Assembly: GCF_026000375.1 (NCBI RefSeq)
Contig: NZ_AP026708.1
Coordinates: 436,501-500,500 of the forward strand
Direction of reading: 5' to 3'
Length of the DNA stretch: 64,000 bases
From: Pseudodesulfovibrio portus
Lineage (GTDB): Bacteria; Desulfobacterota; Desulfovibrionia; Desulfovibrionales; Desulfovibrionaceae
The notes beneath the pieces were generated by a model. That model searched no databases, was not told where the DNA came from, and saw nothing but the letters and a program-made list of their open reading frames with translations. The first letter of the stretch is position 1, and each line of letters begins with the position of its first letter. The translations under genes and the position numbers were made by a program. Below are positions 22,848 to 30,841 of the stretch, one piece after another.

Positions 22848-24575
22848 ATGCCTAGGATTCTCAGAATCAACTGCCGTACCAAAGAGTATGCCTTTGAAGA
22901 AGTCGGCCCGTACGTCAATCTTGGCGGTCGCGCCCTGACCTCCCGCATCATCAACAAAGAAGTTCCGGCCAACTGCCACCCGCTGTCCGCCGAGAACAAG
23001 CTCGTCATCGCAACCGGCCTCCTGGGCGGCTCCACCGCCGCCAACTCCGGCCGCGTGTCCGTGGGCACCAAGTCCCCGCTGACCGGCGGCATCAAGGAGT
23101 CCAACTCCGGCGGCCTGTTCGCGCACAAGATGCCCAAGATGGACCTACTGGCCATCGTGCTGGAAGACAAGCCCGCCCAGGAAGCGCCCTTCTCCACCCT
23201 GTTCATCACCGATGAGAAGGTCGAATTCCGCAATGCCGACGACATCGTGGGCATGGACAACTACCCCGCCCACGACAAGCTGCTGGCCGAATACGGCGAC
23301 AAGCTGGTCGCGGCAATGATCGGCCCCGCCGGCGAAACCCTGCGCAAGACGGCCACCATCCAGTTCACCGACCCGTACAAGCGCCCCGCCCGTTCCGCCG
23401 GTCGCGGCGGCACCGGTGCCGTCCTGGGTTCCAAGAAGATCAAGGCCATAGTGCTCGATCCGGCCGTCAACAACAAGGTCGCCGCCGTGGAGGCCGACAC
23501 CTTCAAGGCCGCCCGTACCACCTGGGTCAACATCCTCAAGGAGCACCCGGTCACCTCTCAGGGTCTGCCCGGCTTCGGCACCGCAGTCCTGGTCAACGTC
23601 ATCAACGAAGCGGGCGCGCTGCCCACCAAGAACTTCCGGTACGGTCAGTGCGACCACGCCGCAGACATCTCCGGTGAAAAGATGGCCGAGACCATCGAGG
23701 CCCGCAAAGGCAAGACCACCGAAGGTTGCCACGTAGGCTGCGTCATCCAGTGCTCCCAGCAGTACAACGACAAGAACGGCGACTACCTTACCTCCGGTTT
23801 CGAATACGAAACCATCTGGGCCTTCGGCGCCAACGCCATGATCAAGGACCTCGATGACATCGCCACCATGGACCGCATCTGTGACGATAAGGGCATGGAC
23901 ACCATCGAGATCGGCAACACCGTGGCCGTGGCCATGGACGGCGGCATCATCCCCTGGGGTGACGGCAAGGCCGCCATCGAGCTGCTCAAGAAGGTCGGCA
24001 CCGACGATCCCATGGGCATGATCATCGGCAACGGCGTTGTCGCCGCCGGCGACGCCTTTGGCGTCGACCGCCTGCCCGTGGTCAAGAGCCAGTCCATGCC
24101 CGCCTACGACCCGCGTGCGGTCAAGGGCGTCGGCGTGACCTACGCCACCACCGCCATGGGTGCCGACCACACCGCCGGTTACGGCGTCACCGCCAACGTC
24201 CTCGGCGTGGGCGGCACTGTGGACGGCCACAAGAAGGAAGGCAACGTCGAGTTGTCCAAGAACCTGCAGGTGGCCACTGCGGCCATCGACTCCATGGGCT
24301 TCTGCCTGTTCGTGGCCTTCGCGGTCCTGGATTCCGAAAACGGCGTCCAGACCATGGCCGACCTGGTCCAGTCCTACACCGGCAACGCCTTCTCCGTGGA
24401 CGACCTGGTCGCCCTGGGCGCCAACGCCATGAAGGACGAGCAGGACTTCAACGAGCGCGCGGGCTTCAGCAAGGTGGACGACCGCCTGCCCAGATTCATG
24501 GAAATCGAGCCCCTGCCGCCCCACGACGTCACCTGGGACTTCGACGAAAACGAAGTGCAGGGCGCAAAGGCATAA
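22848..24575 (+). CDS. aor: Tungsten-dependent aldehyde:ferredoxin oxidoreductase
   Basis: 575 residues, the usual AOR length. It oxidises aldehydes to acids with reduction of ferredoxin, using bis-tungstopterin and one [4Fe-4S] cluster. The N-terminal domain has the family's YVNLGGRALTSRI and NSGRVSVGTKSPLTGG. The cluster cysteines appear as CHVGCVIQC (Cx3Cx3C near residue 305) with a distal cysteine in DSMGFCLF. The first spacing differs from the CxxC of the archaeal enzymes as I know them. ATG 22848 is chosen because TGAGGGTG lies just upstream and MPRILRIN matches family N-termini; the frame extends further back without support. MoaD-like and ThiF-like genes follow, and tungstate uptake genes lie just beyond. 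Confidence 0.93.
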   Translation: MPRILRINCRTKEYAFEEVGPYVNLGGRALTSRIINKEVPANCHPLSAENKLVIATGLLGGSTAANSGRVSVGTKSPLTGGIKESNSGGLFAHKMPKMDLLAIVLEDKPAQEAPFSTLFITDEKVEFRNADDIVGMDNYPAHDKLLAEYGDKLVAAMIGPAGETLRKTATIQFTDPYKRPARSAGRGGTGAVLGSKKIKAIVLDPAVNNKVAAVEADTFKAARTTWVNILKEHPVTSQGLPGFGTAVLVNVINEAGALPTKNFRYGQCDHAADISGEKMAETIEARKGKTTEGCHVGCVIQCSQQYNDKNGDYLTSGFEYETIWAFGANAMIKDLDDIATMDRICDDKGMDTIEIGNTVAVAMDGGIIPWGDGKAAIELLKKVGTDDPMGMIIGNGVVAAGDAFGVDRLPVVKSQSMPAYDPRAVKGVGVTYATTAMGADHTAGYGVTANVLGVGGTVDGHKKEGNVELSKNLQVATAAIDSMGFCLFVAFAVLDSENGVQTMADLVQSYTGNAFSVDDLVALGANAMKDEQDFNERAGFSKVDDRLPRFMEIEPLPPHDVTWDFDENEVQGAKA

Positions 24576-24597
24576 CCTGCCGAGCCATAGGAAAAAT

Positions 24598-24628
24598 AAG
24601 GCCGGGGACTCTGTCTCCGGCCTTTTCC
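24598..24628 (+). terminator. Terminator after the AOR gene
   Basis: Arms 24598-24609 and 24613-24624 pair with one mismatch, forming a GC-rich stem with a three-base loop followed by TTTT. It lies 22 bp after the AOR stop and 40 bp before the MoaD-like gene, so the latter may be transcribed less or from its own promoter. Confidence 0.7.
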
Positions 24629-24666
24629 GTATTGACCGCACCACGGCAAATACCTAGATTGGCTCC

Positions 24667-24894
24667 ATGGGAATCGAACTCAAATGCTTTGCGACCCTGG
24701 CCCGCTTCATGCCCGAAAACCATGAAGACTACCCGGTCGAACCCGGCGAGACCATCCGCTCTCTGGTGCAAAGACTCGGCATGCCGCTGGATGACGTAAC
24801 CCTCATGTTCGTCAACTCCGTCCGCTCCGACCTTGATACCGAAATCAGCGATGGTGACCGCGTCGGACTTTTCCCGCCGGTGGGAGGGGGTTAG
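24667..24894 (+). CDS. MoaD/ThiS family sulfur-carrier protein
   Basis: A 75-residue beta-grasp protein ending in PPVGGG, the C-terminal diglycine that is adenylated and thiocarboxylated. DGDRVGLFPP is typical of MoaD. It would donate sulfur for the pterin dithiolene or a related thiolation. The ThiF-like activating enzyme gene begins 3 bp later, and AOR lies upstream, so a dedicated role in tungstopterin assembly for AOR is likely. Confidence 0.88.
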   Translation: MGIELKCFATLARFMPENHEDYPVEPGETIRSLVQRLGMPLDDVTLMFVNSVRSDLDTEISDGDRVGLFPPVGGG

Positions 24895-24897
24895 CCC

Positions 24898-25755
24898 GTG
24901 GCCACTCTCGCGGATGAGGTCCGCACCCTTTCCGGACGCGCCACACTGCCCTGGGGTGATGACGGCGGCGTCCTGTCCATGGATGCTGTCCGGAAGCTTG
25001 CACGGCAGCACGGTGTTTCCGGGCGAATAGTTGAAATCGAGGCCCTGAAACAGGGCGTCAGCCCCCTGCGCTATCTGCGCAACCAGCAGGCAATCTCCGG
25101 CAGCGAACAGATCCGGTTGCTCGAATCCCGCGTCGGGCAAGTCGGCCTGGGCGGCCTGGGCGGCACCCTGCTGGAACAGTTTCTGCGTGCCGGGGTGGGC
25201 ACGGTCCGGTGCGCCGACGGAGATGCCTTCGAGGAATCCAACCTCAACCGCCAGGCCCTGTCATCGCCCGACAATCTCGGCCAGACCAAGGCCGATGCCG
25301 CCAGGGAACGGGCCATGGCCATCAACCCGTCCGTGGATATGGAGCCCGTCGAAACCTTTCTGACACCGGACACCCTGCCCGAATTCCTGAACGGCTGCGA
25401 CGTAGCCGTGGACGCCCTTGGCGGCCTTGAAACCCGGCTCCACCTGCAACAGGCCGCCGCCGAAGCGGGCCTTCCCCTGGTCACCGGAGCCCTGGCAGGC
25501 TGGAGCGGATACGTGGGCGTGGTCATGCCCGGCGACACCGGTCCGGCCGACATCATGGGCCGGGACAACGGTGCCGAGGAAACCCTGGGCTGCCCGGCCC
25601 CGTCAGTGGCCTTCTTCGCCTCGCTCATGGCCACCGAAACCCTCAAACTGATCACCATCGGGCGCTCTCCCCTCGCCGGCAAGATGCTGGTCGTGGACAT
25701 GCAGACCATGACCTTCGAGACCGTCATCATAGGAAAATCGGTGTCATATCCTTGA
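24898..25755 (+). CDS. ThiF/MoeB/HesA family adenylyltransferase
   Basis: A 285-residue E1-like enzyme that activates the C-terminal glycine of a sulfur carrier. An N-terminal extension of about 80 residues precedes the ATP-binding fold GLGGLGGTLLEQF, with DGDAFEESNLNRQ supplying the conserved Asp and Arg. LGQTKADAA follows, and DVAVDALGG is the next family element. The CxxC pairs that hold zinc in MoeB are absent; only isolated cysteines remain. The start is GTG 24898 with a strong GGGAGGGGG in the end of the MoaD-like gene, so the two are coupled. Confidence 0.88.
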   Translation: MATLADEVRTLSGRATLPWGDDGGVLSMDAVRKLARQHGVSGRIVEIEALKQGVSPLRYLRNQQAISGSEQIRLLESRVGQVGLGGLGGTLLEQFLRAGVGTVRCADGDAFEESNLNRQALSSPDNLGQTKADAARERAMAINPSVDMEPVETFLTPDTLPEFLNGCDVAVDALGGLETRLHLQQAAAEAGLPLVTGALAGWSGYVGVVMPGDTGPADIMGRDNGAEETLGCPAPSVAFFASLMATETLKLITIGRSPLAGKMLVVDMQTMTFETVIIGKSVSYP

Positions 25756-25863
25756 GAATTATGCTGCGATTGACTTAAAAACAATCTTCCTGCATAGACT
25801 AACATCAATAGCACGTTAAATGAAAATTCCCCCGCAGGCTTGCGGCTGGACAGGTGAATTGCA

Positions 25864-26253
25864 ATGACCAAGAAAAAAGACGAAACCGTCCTCAGGCTCC
25901 GCGTCTGGCTTGACCAGAAAGACAATACGTATATCGGCATCGGCAGCACGCTGCTGCTGAAATATGTGGAGGAACTGGGCTCCCTCCGCCAGGCCGCTGC
26001 GGCGCTGGGCATGTCCTACCGACGGGCATGGGGGAAGCTCAAAAACGCCGAGGAGCGCATCGGACGCCCCCTGGTTGAAAAGACCAAGGGCAAAGGTCAG
26101 AAATTCAACCTCTCTCCCTTCGGCAAGGAAATCATGGAAAATTTTCTGCATTTTTATTTGGACGTGGAAGACTACGCAACCAAACGCGCCTCTGAATTGC
26201 TTGGAATGGATGTCCAAAAGTCCGGTGAGTTCTACCGAGACGACACTGAATAA
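25864..26253 (+). CDS. ModE-type N-terminal HTH regulator without a metal-binding domain
   Basis: A 129-residue protein matching the winged-helix DNA-binding domain of ModE: LRLRVWLDQ, then SLRQAAAALGMSYRRAWGKLK, then GRPLVEKTKGKGQKFNLS. ModE carries C-terminal molybdate-binding Mop domains; here the protein ends about residue 129 with a short helical tail, so any metal sensing would need another mechanism. It lies 45 bp upstream of tupA, which makes it the obvious candidate regulator of tungstate uptake and perhaps AOR. A short palindrome at 26258-26271 (TTCGG, four bases, CCGAA) in front of tupA is a possible operator. Confidence 0.85.
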   Translation: MTKKKDETVLRLRVWLDQKDNTYIGIGSTLLLKYVEELGSLRQAAAALGMSYRRAWGKLKNAEERIGRPLVEKTKGKGQKFNLSPFGKEIMENFLHFYLDVEDYATKRASELLGMDVQKSGEFYRDDTE

Positions 26254-26298
26254 CTCGTTCGGTTTCCCGAATGACAACACTTCCTTGGAGGGAAAAAC

Positions 26299-27123
26299 AT
26301 GAAACGCTTTTGTCTGATTACCCTGGCGCTCATCCTTACCTTCGCCCTGGCGGCCCCCGCTTTCGCGAACAAGACCCTGATGATGGCGACCACCACCAGC
26401 ACCGCCAACACCGGCCTGCTCGACGAACTGATCGTGCCCAAATTTCTCAAGGATACCGGCATCGAGATCAAATTCGTAGCCGTCGGCACCGGCAAGGCCC
26501 TCAAAATGGCCGAGAACTGCGATGTGGACGTGGTCCTCGTTCACGCCCCGGCCGCGGAACAGGCTTATGTGGACAAGGGCGTGCTCATGGACCGCAAGGA
26601 GCTGATGTACAACGACTTCGTCATCATCGGCCCCGAGTCCGATCCCGCCGGCGTCAAGGGCATGCAGGTTGCCGAAGCCCTGAAGACCATCGCCGCCAAG
26701 CAGGCCGTGTTCGCCAGCCGCGGCGACAACTCCGGCACCAACAAGAAGGAACTCTCCCTGTGGAAGGCCGCCGAAATGGCTGTCCCCGAAAAGGCCGACT
26801 GGTACGTGCAGACCGGTCAGGGCATGCTCCCGACCATCAACATCGCCAACGAGAAGAACGGCTACACCATGACCGACCGCGGCACCTACATCAAATACGC
26901 CGACACCAAGGGCGGCAACCCGCCGCTGAAGGTCCTGGTCGAGGGCGACAAGGTCCTGTTCAACCAGTATTCCGCCCTGGCCGTGAACCCCGGCAAATGC
27001 CAGTCCGCCAAGTATGATCTGGCCAAGCAGTTCATTGCCTGGATGGCCGCTCCCGAGACCCAGGCCGCCATCGGCGACTTCAAGCTGCTCGGCAAGAAAC
27101 TGTTCATCCCCAACGCCAAATAA
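26299..27123 (+). CDS. tupA: Tungstate ABC transporter substrate-binding protein
   Basis: A 274-residue periplasmic protein with a clear signal peptide (residues 1-23, cleaved after AFA). The tungstate-binding TTTSTANTG motif typical of TupA is at residues 32-40, SRGDNSGT follows near residue 140, and the TGQGMLPT segment is also conserved. These oxyanion contacts distinguish TupA from ModA. GGAGGG upstream supports the start. It is the first gene of tupABC; the hairpin after it may set a higher tupA level. Tungstate would supply the AOR encoded upstream. Confidence 0.94.
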   Translation: MKRFCLITLALILTFALAAPAFANKTLMMATTTSTANTGLLDELIVPKFLKDTGIEIKFVAVGTGKALKMAENCDVDVVLVHAPAAEQAYVDKGVLMDRKELMYNDFVIIGPESDPAGVKGMQVAEALKTIAAKQAVFASRGDNSGTNKKELSLWKAAEMAVPEKADWYVQTGQGMLPTINIANEKNGYTMTDRGTYIKYADTKGGNPPLKVLVEGDKVLFNQYSALAVNPGKCQSAKYDLAKQFIAWMAAPETQAAIGDFKLLGKKLFIPNAK

Positions 27124-27144
27124 CAATCTGATCCATCGACCTGC

Positions 27145-27170
27145 GGGGGAAAGGGGCGACCCTTTCCCCC
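27145..27170 (+). promoter_or_regulatory. Intercistronic mRNA hairpin between tupA and tupB
   Basis: A perfect 11-bp stem (27145-27155 with 27160-27170) and a four-base loop, with no T-run after it. In ABC transporter operons such hairpins often protect the 3' end of the binding-protein message, so partial termination or stabilisation is inferred. Confidence 0.6.
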
Positions 27171-27189
27171 GTATACGTTCAAGGACATC

Positions 27190-27885
27190 ATGGATTTCTT
27201 ACTGCAAGGCTTTCTGCAAGGATTCGTCCTCCTTTTCTCGGGCGATCCGGAGACCTTTTCCGCCATCTGGGCCACCGTGGGGGCGTCTACCCTGTCCATG
27301 GCAGCCAGCCTGTCCATCGGCATACCGCTGGGTTTTCTGCTCGGCTACCGGAAATTCCCGGGGAAAAAGATCGTCCGCACCATCGTGGACACCCTGCTCT
27401 CCTTCCCGACCGTGGTCATCGGACTGCTGGTCTATGCCTTCCTGACCCGCCACGGCCCGCTGGGCGGCACGGGACTGCTCTTCACCCTGCCCGGCATGGC
27501 CCTGGGCCAGACCCTGCTCGGCCTGCCCATCATCATCGCCATGACCGCCACGGCAGTGGAAAGCCTGGACAACCGGCTGCCCATGACGCTGATCACCCTG
27601 GGGGCGAACCCGCGCCAGATGATGTGGGCCACGGTGCTGGAGGCACGCTATTCCATCATGCTCGCCGCCATGGCCGCTTACGGCCGCATCGTATCCGAGG
27701 TCGGCATCTCCATGATGGTGGGCGGCAACATCAAGTGGCATACCCGGACCATCACCACGGCCATCGCTCTCGAAACCGGCAAGGGGGAATTTGCCATGGG
27801 CATCGCTCTCGGCATGGTCCTGCTGGCCGTGGCCCTGCTGGTCAACATCGGAGCCAACGGAATGAAAAGGAAGGCCGTCAAATGA
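27190..27885 (+). CDS. tupB: Tungstate ABC transporter permease
   Basis: A 231-residue inner-membrane permease with five or six helices. The cytoplasmic EAA-type loop, which contacts the ATPase, reads TLGANPRQMMWATVLEARY near residue 140. The C-terminal TITTAIALETGKGEF is typical of TupB. An ATGA overlap of 4 bp joins it to tupC. It forms the channel of the TupABC tungstate importer. Confidence 0.93.
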   Translation: MDFLLQGFLQGFVLLFSGDPETFSAIWATVGASTLSMAASLSIGIPLGFLLGYRKFPGKKIVRTIVDTLLSFPTVVIGLLVYAFLTRHGPLGGTGLLFTLPGMALGQTLLGLPIIIAMTATAVESLDNRLPMTLITLGANPRQMMWATVLEARYSIMLAAMAAYGRIVSEVGISMMVGGNIKWHTRTITTAIALETGKGEFAMGIALGMVLLAVALLVNIGANGMKRKAVK

Positions 27886-28538
27886 CCACGCCGCTCGTCA
27901 GCCTCAAGAATATCCGCCAGCGGCACGCCGGCCGCTCCGTCCTGTGCGTGGACTCCCTTGACATCGACCCCGGGGCCATCATCGGCCTGGCCGGTCCAAA
28001 CGGCTCAGGCAAATCCACCCTCCTGCGCATCCTGGCCTGCCTGGACGCGCCCGCCGAGGGGGAATTCATCTTTCTCGGACGGCCGACAACTCCGAAATTC
28101 GATGCCGTTCACCGACACATCACCCTGCTGGTGCAGGAACCCTACCTGCTCAAACGCAGCGTCTACGCCAACGTGGCCTACGGCCTGAAAATCCGTGGCA
28201 AGAACGACATTCCGGCCAAGGTGGACTGCGCCCTGGAGACCGTGGGCCTGAACCCGGACGCCTTCCGCAAACGCCAGTGGTACGAACTGTCCGGCGGCGA
28301 AGTGCAGCGCGTGGCCCTGGCCGCCCGCCTGGTGCTCAAGCCCAAGCTGCTGCTCATGGACGAACCCACGGCCAGCCTGGACGAAAAGAGCGCGGTCCTC
28401 ATCCGCCAGGCCGCCCTGTCCGCCCGAGACGAATACGGCGCAAGCCTTGTCATTGCCAGCCACGACATGGCATGGCTCAAGGCGGTGGCCGATACGATCA
28501 TCCACCTCGAAGACGGCATCATCAAGAACATCGACTGA
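27882..28538 (+). CDS. tupC: Tungstate ABC transporter ATP-binding protein
   Basis: A 218-residue ABC ATPase with Walker A GPNGSGKSTLL, signature LSGGEVQRVALA and Walker B LLLMDEPTASLD. ATG 27882 overlaps the tupB TGA, showing translational coupling; a longer open frame to the left is a shadow of tupB. There is no C-terminal TOBE domain, as usual for TupC. The MobB-like gene follows after 16 bp and probably belongs to the same transcript. Confidence 0.94.
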   Translation: MTTPLVSLKNIRQRHAGRSVLCVDSLDIDPGAIIGLAGPNGSGKSTLLRILACLDAPAEGEFIFLGRPTTPKFDAVHRHITLLVQEPYLLKRSVYANVAYGLKIRGKNDIPAKVDCALETVGLNPDAFRKRQWYELSGGEVQRVALAARLVLKPKLLLMDEPTASLDEKSAVLIRQAALSARDEYGASLVIASHDMAWLKAVADTIIHLEDGIIKNID

Positions 28539-28554
28539 CACACGGAGGACAGCC

Positions 28555-29262
28555 ATGAAGGCAATATCCATCGTCGGCCCCAAAAATTCCGGCAAGACCA
28601 CCCTCGGCCTCAAGCTCGCTGAGCATTTCAAGCAATCCGGCCTGAGCGTGGCCGCCGCCAAGTTCAGCCACCACGGCTTCGACTGGCAGGACACCGACAC
28701 CACGCAGTATGCCGGGATATGCGACGCCGTGGCCGGACTCGGCCCGTCCGAGACCTTTGTCCACTGGACCGGCCACCATTTTCTGCCGGACCTCCTGCCG
28801 CTGTTGACCGCCGATGTGCTCATCGTGGAAGGTGGCAAGACCCTCGGTTTCCTGCCCCGCATCCTCTGCCTGCGCGGCGACCTGTCCGACGGCACGGACT
28901 GGCTCGCGCCCGAACTGGCCATCGGCTCATACGGCGATGAGACCGTGGACAACGTGCCCGCATTCGACGACATCGCATCCCTGGCCGAAGCCGTGCTCGA
29001 CAAGGGCTTCTTCCTGCCCGGCATGGACTGCGAGACCTGCGGCCGCCCGGACTGCCGGACCCTGGCCGCGGAGATCGTGGCCGGGAAGGCCTCCACCAAG
29101 GCGTGCCTGGCCATGCACAACTCCATCACGGTGGACATCAACGGCGCGCCCGTGGGCATGAAGCCCTTTGTGGAGGACATCATCTCCGCCGCCATCCGCG
29201 AGATGCTGCGCACCCTCAAGGGCTACGCGCCGGGCAAGGCGACCATCAAGCTGGATGTGTAG
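28555..29262 (+). CDS. mobB: MobB-like pterin guanine-dinucleotide biosynthesis GTPase with a cysteine-bearing C-terminal domain
   Basis: A 235-residue protein. Residues 1-160 are a MobB P-loop domain: GPKNSGKTTLGLKL, then KFSHHGFDWQDTDT, then LIVEGGKTLGFLP. MobB binds GTP and assists formation of the guanine-dinucleotide form of molybdopterin. The C-terminal 70 residues are extra and include CETCGRPDCRTLA (CxxCx4C), which could bind an Fe-S cluster or metal, and a MKPFVEDII segment. ACGGAGGAC just upstream is a strong ribosome site. Position after tupABC ties it to tungsten cofactor maturation; AOR itself does not use the dinucleotide form, so another Mo/W enzyme such as formate dehydrogenase is the likelier client. 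Confidence 0.85.
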   Translation: MKAISIVGPKNSGKTTLGLKLAEHFKQSGLSVAAAKFSHHGFDWQDTDTTQYAGICDAVAGLGPSETFVHWTGHHFLPDLLPLLTADVLIVEGGKTLGFLPRILCLRGDLSDGTDWLAPELAIGSYGDETVDNVPAFDDIASLAEAVLDKGFFLPGMDCETCGRPDCRTLAAEIVAGKASTKACLAMHNSITVDINGAPVGMKPFVEDIISAAIREMLRTLKGYAPGKATIKLDV

Positions 29263-29265
29263 TTC

Positions 29266-29715
29266 ATGCGAATCGTTCTTTTCGAGCCGGAGATTCCCCC
29301 GAACACCGGCAATATCGCGCGGCTGTGCGCGGCCACGAAAACGCCGCTGCATCTCATCGAGCCGCTGGGCTTCTCCGTGGACGACAAGCACCTGAAACGG
29401 GCCGGGCTGGACTATTGGCCCCACGTGGACGTGACGGTCCACCCTGATTTCGACGACTTCCTGCGCCGGGTGCAGCCCGCCCGCCTCGTCATGGCCACCA
29501 CCAAGGCGGACACCCCGCACCACAGGTTCGAGTTCCACCCGGACGACGCCCTGGTCATGGGGCCGGAGACGCGCGGGCTCACGGCTGAATTCATGGCCGG
29601 GCACCCGCAGGTGCGTATCCCCATCTGGGGCGAGGTGCGCAGCCTGAACCTGTCCACGGCCACGGGCATCCTCCTTTTCGAAGCGTTGCGCCGGACCGGT
29701 TTGATAGTCGAATAG
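29266..29715 (+). CDS. trmL: tRNA (cytidine(34)-2'-O)-methyltransferase
   Basis: A 149-residue SPOUT-fold methyltransferase, the normal TrmL length. Family motifs are LFEPEIPPNTGNIARLCAAT at the N-terminus, MGPETRGLT near residue 100, and the trefoil-knot element IPIWGEVRSLNLSTATGI. It methylates the wobble ribose of tRNA-Leu in characterised species. It begins 3 bp after mobB, so it shares that transcript although unrelated in function. Confidence 0.93.
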   Translation: MRIVLFEPEIPPNTGNIARLCAATKTPLHLIEPLGFSVDDKHLKRAGLDYWPHVDVTVHPDFDDFLRRVQPARLVMATTKADTPHHRFEFHPDDALVMGPETRGLTAEFMAGHPQVRIPIWGEVRSLNLSTATGILLFEALRRTGLIVE

Positions 29716-29824
29716 CGCGCCGCCAGCTTGTGTTTTCCCCACCGCCACTGTATTGATTCAACTGATTGATCGCGGTCAGCGGGCAATCCCTGAACAAAAA
29801 CCTTCACCACACCGGCGCATCACC

Positions 29825-30841
29825 ATGAAACTCCTCGTAACCGGCGGCTGCGGATTCATCGGCACCAATTTCATCCGGCTCATGCTCGACAAGCACCCGG
29901 ACTGGTCCGTGGTCAACCTGGACAAGCTCACCTACGCGGGAAACCGGCTCAACCTCCTGGACCTGGAAGAGAACGAAAACCGCTATGAATTCGTCCACGG
30001 CGACATCCGCGACCGCGACCTGATCATGGACCTGCTCGCAGGCAACCGCATTGATGCAGTGGTCAACTTCGCCGCCGAATCACACGTGGACCGGTCCATC
30101 GACGACCCGTCCCCCTTCGTGTCCACCAACGTGGCCGGGGCGCAGAATCTCATGGAGTGCGCCCGCCGGCGCAAAACCGCGCGGTTCGTCCACGTTTCCA
30201 CGGACGAGGTGTACGGCACCCTGGGCAAGACCGGCAAATTCACCGAAAAGACGCCGCTGGCCCCCAATTCTCCCTATTCCGCCAGCAAGGCCGGGGCGGA
30301 CATGATGGCCCGCGCCTATTTCGAGACCTACGGCTTCCCGGTGCTGATCACCCGCTGCTCCAACAACTACGGACCGTACCAGTTCCCGGAAAAACTCATT
30401 CCGCTGATGTTCCTGAACGCCAAGGAGGGCAAGCCCCTTCCCGTCTACGGGGATGGCATGAACGTGCGCGACTGGATCTTCGTGGACGACCACTGCCTCG
30501 GCGTGGAGCTGACCCTGACCAAAGGCCGCGAGGGCCGGGTCTACAACTTCGGCGGGGACGCCGAGGAGACCAACATCGCCGTGGTCCGGACCCTGCTGTC
30601 CATCCTGGGCAAACCGGACTCGCTCATATCCTACGTCACGGACCGGCCCGGCCATGATCGGCGCTACGCCATGGACTTCTCCCTGGCCCGGCGGGAACTC
30701 GGCTTCGCGCCCAGCGTGGATTTCGAAGACGGGTTGAAGAAAACCCTCAACTGGTACGAAGCCAACACAGAGTGGCTCAACCAAGTACAGAGCGGCGAAT
30801 ACCGGAATTTCATGGACAATTGGTACAAGGAGCGCGCCTGA
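29825..30841 (+). CDS. rfbB: dTDP-glucose 4,6-dehydratase
   Basis: A 338-residue SDR-type dehydratase, second enzyme of dTDP-L-rhamnose synthesis. The NAD-binding GGCGFIGTNF is at residue 8, HVSTDEVYG carries the catalytic Asp/Glu region, and YSASKAG holds the catalytic tyrosine and lysine. SNNYGPYQFPEKLIP is diagnostic of RmlB. ATG 29825 is preferred over an in-frame ATG at 29753 that adds an unrelated leader. It overlaps rfbD by one base. No rmlA or rmlC is nearby, so those steps must be encoded elsewhere. Confidence 0.94.
   Translation: MKLLVTGGCGFIGTNFIRLMLDKHPDWSVVNLDKLTYAGNRLNLLDLEENENRYEFVHGDIRDRDLIMDLLAGNRIDAVVNFAAESHVDRSIDDPSPFVSTNVAGAQNLMECARRRKTARFVHVSTDEVYGTLGKTGKFTEKTPLAPNSPYSASKAGADMMARAYFETYGFPVLITRCSNNYGPYQFPEKLIPLMFLNAKEGKPLPVYGDGMNVRDWIFVDDHCLGVELTLTKGREGRVYNFGGDAEETNIAVVRTLLSILGKPDSLISYVTDRPGHDRRYAMDFSLARRELGFAPSVDFEDGLKKTLNWYEANTEWLNQVQSGEYRNFMDNWYKERA

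Noticed and set aside
23145-24644. 499-codon open frame antisense to the AOR gene
   Set aside because: It is a GC-skew shadow: composition is valine/glycine/histidine-rich with no domain, and it runs straight across the AOR terminator.
25770-25800. Promoter of the ModE-like gene (TTGACT with TAGACT)
   Set aside because: The spacing is 19 bp and the -10 is weak; plausible but not strong enough to list.
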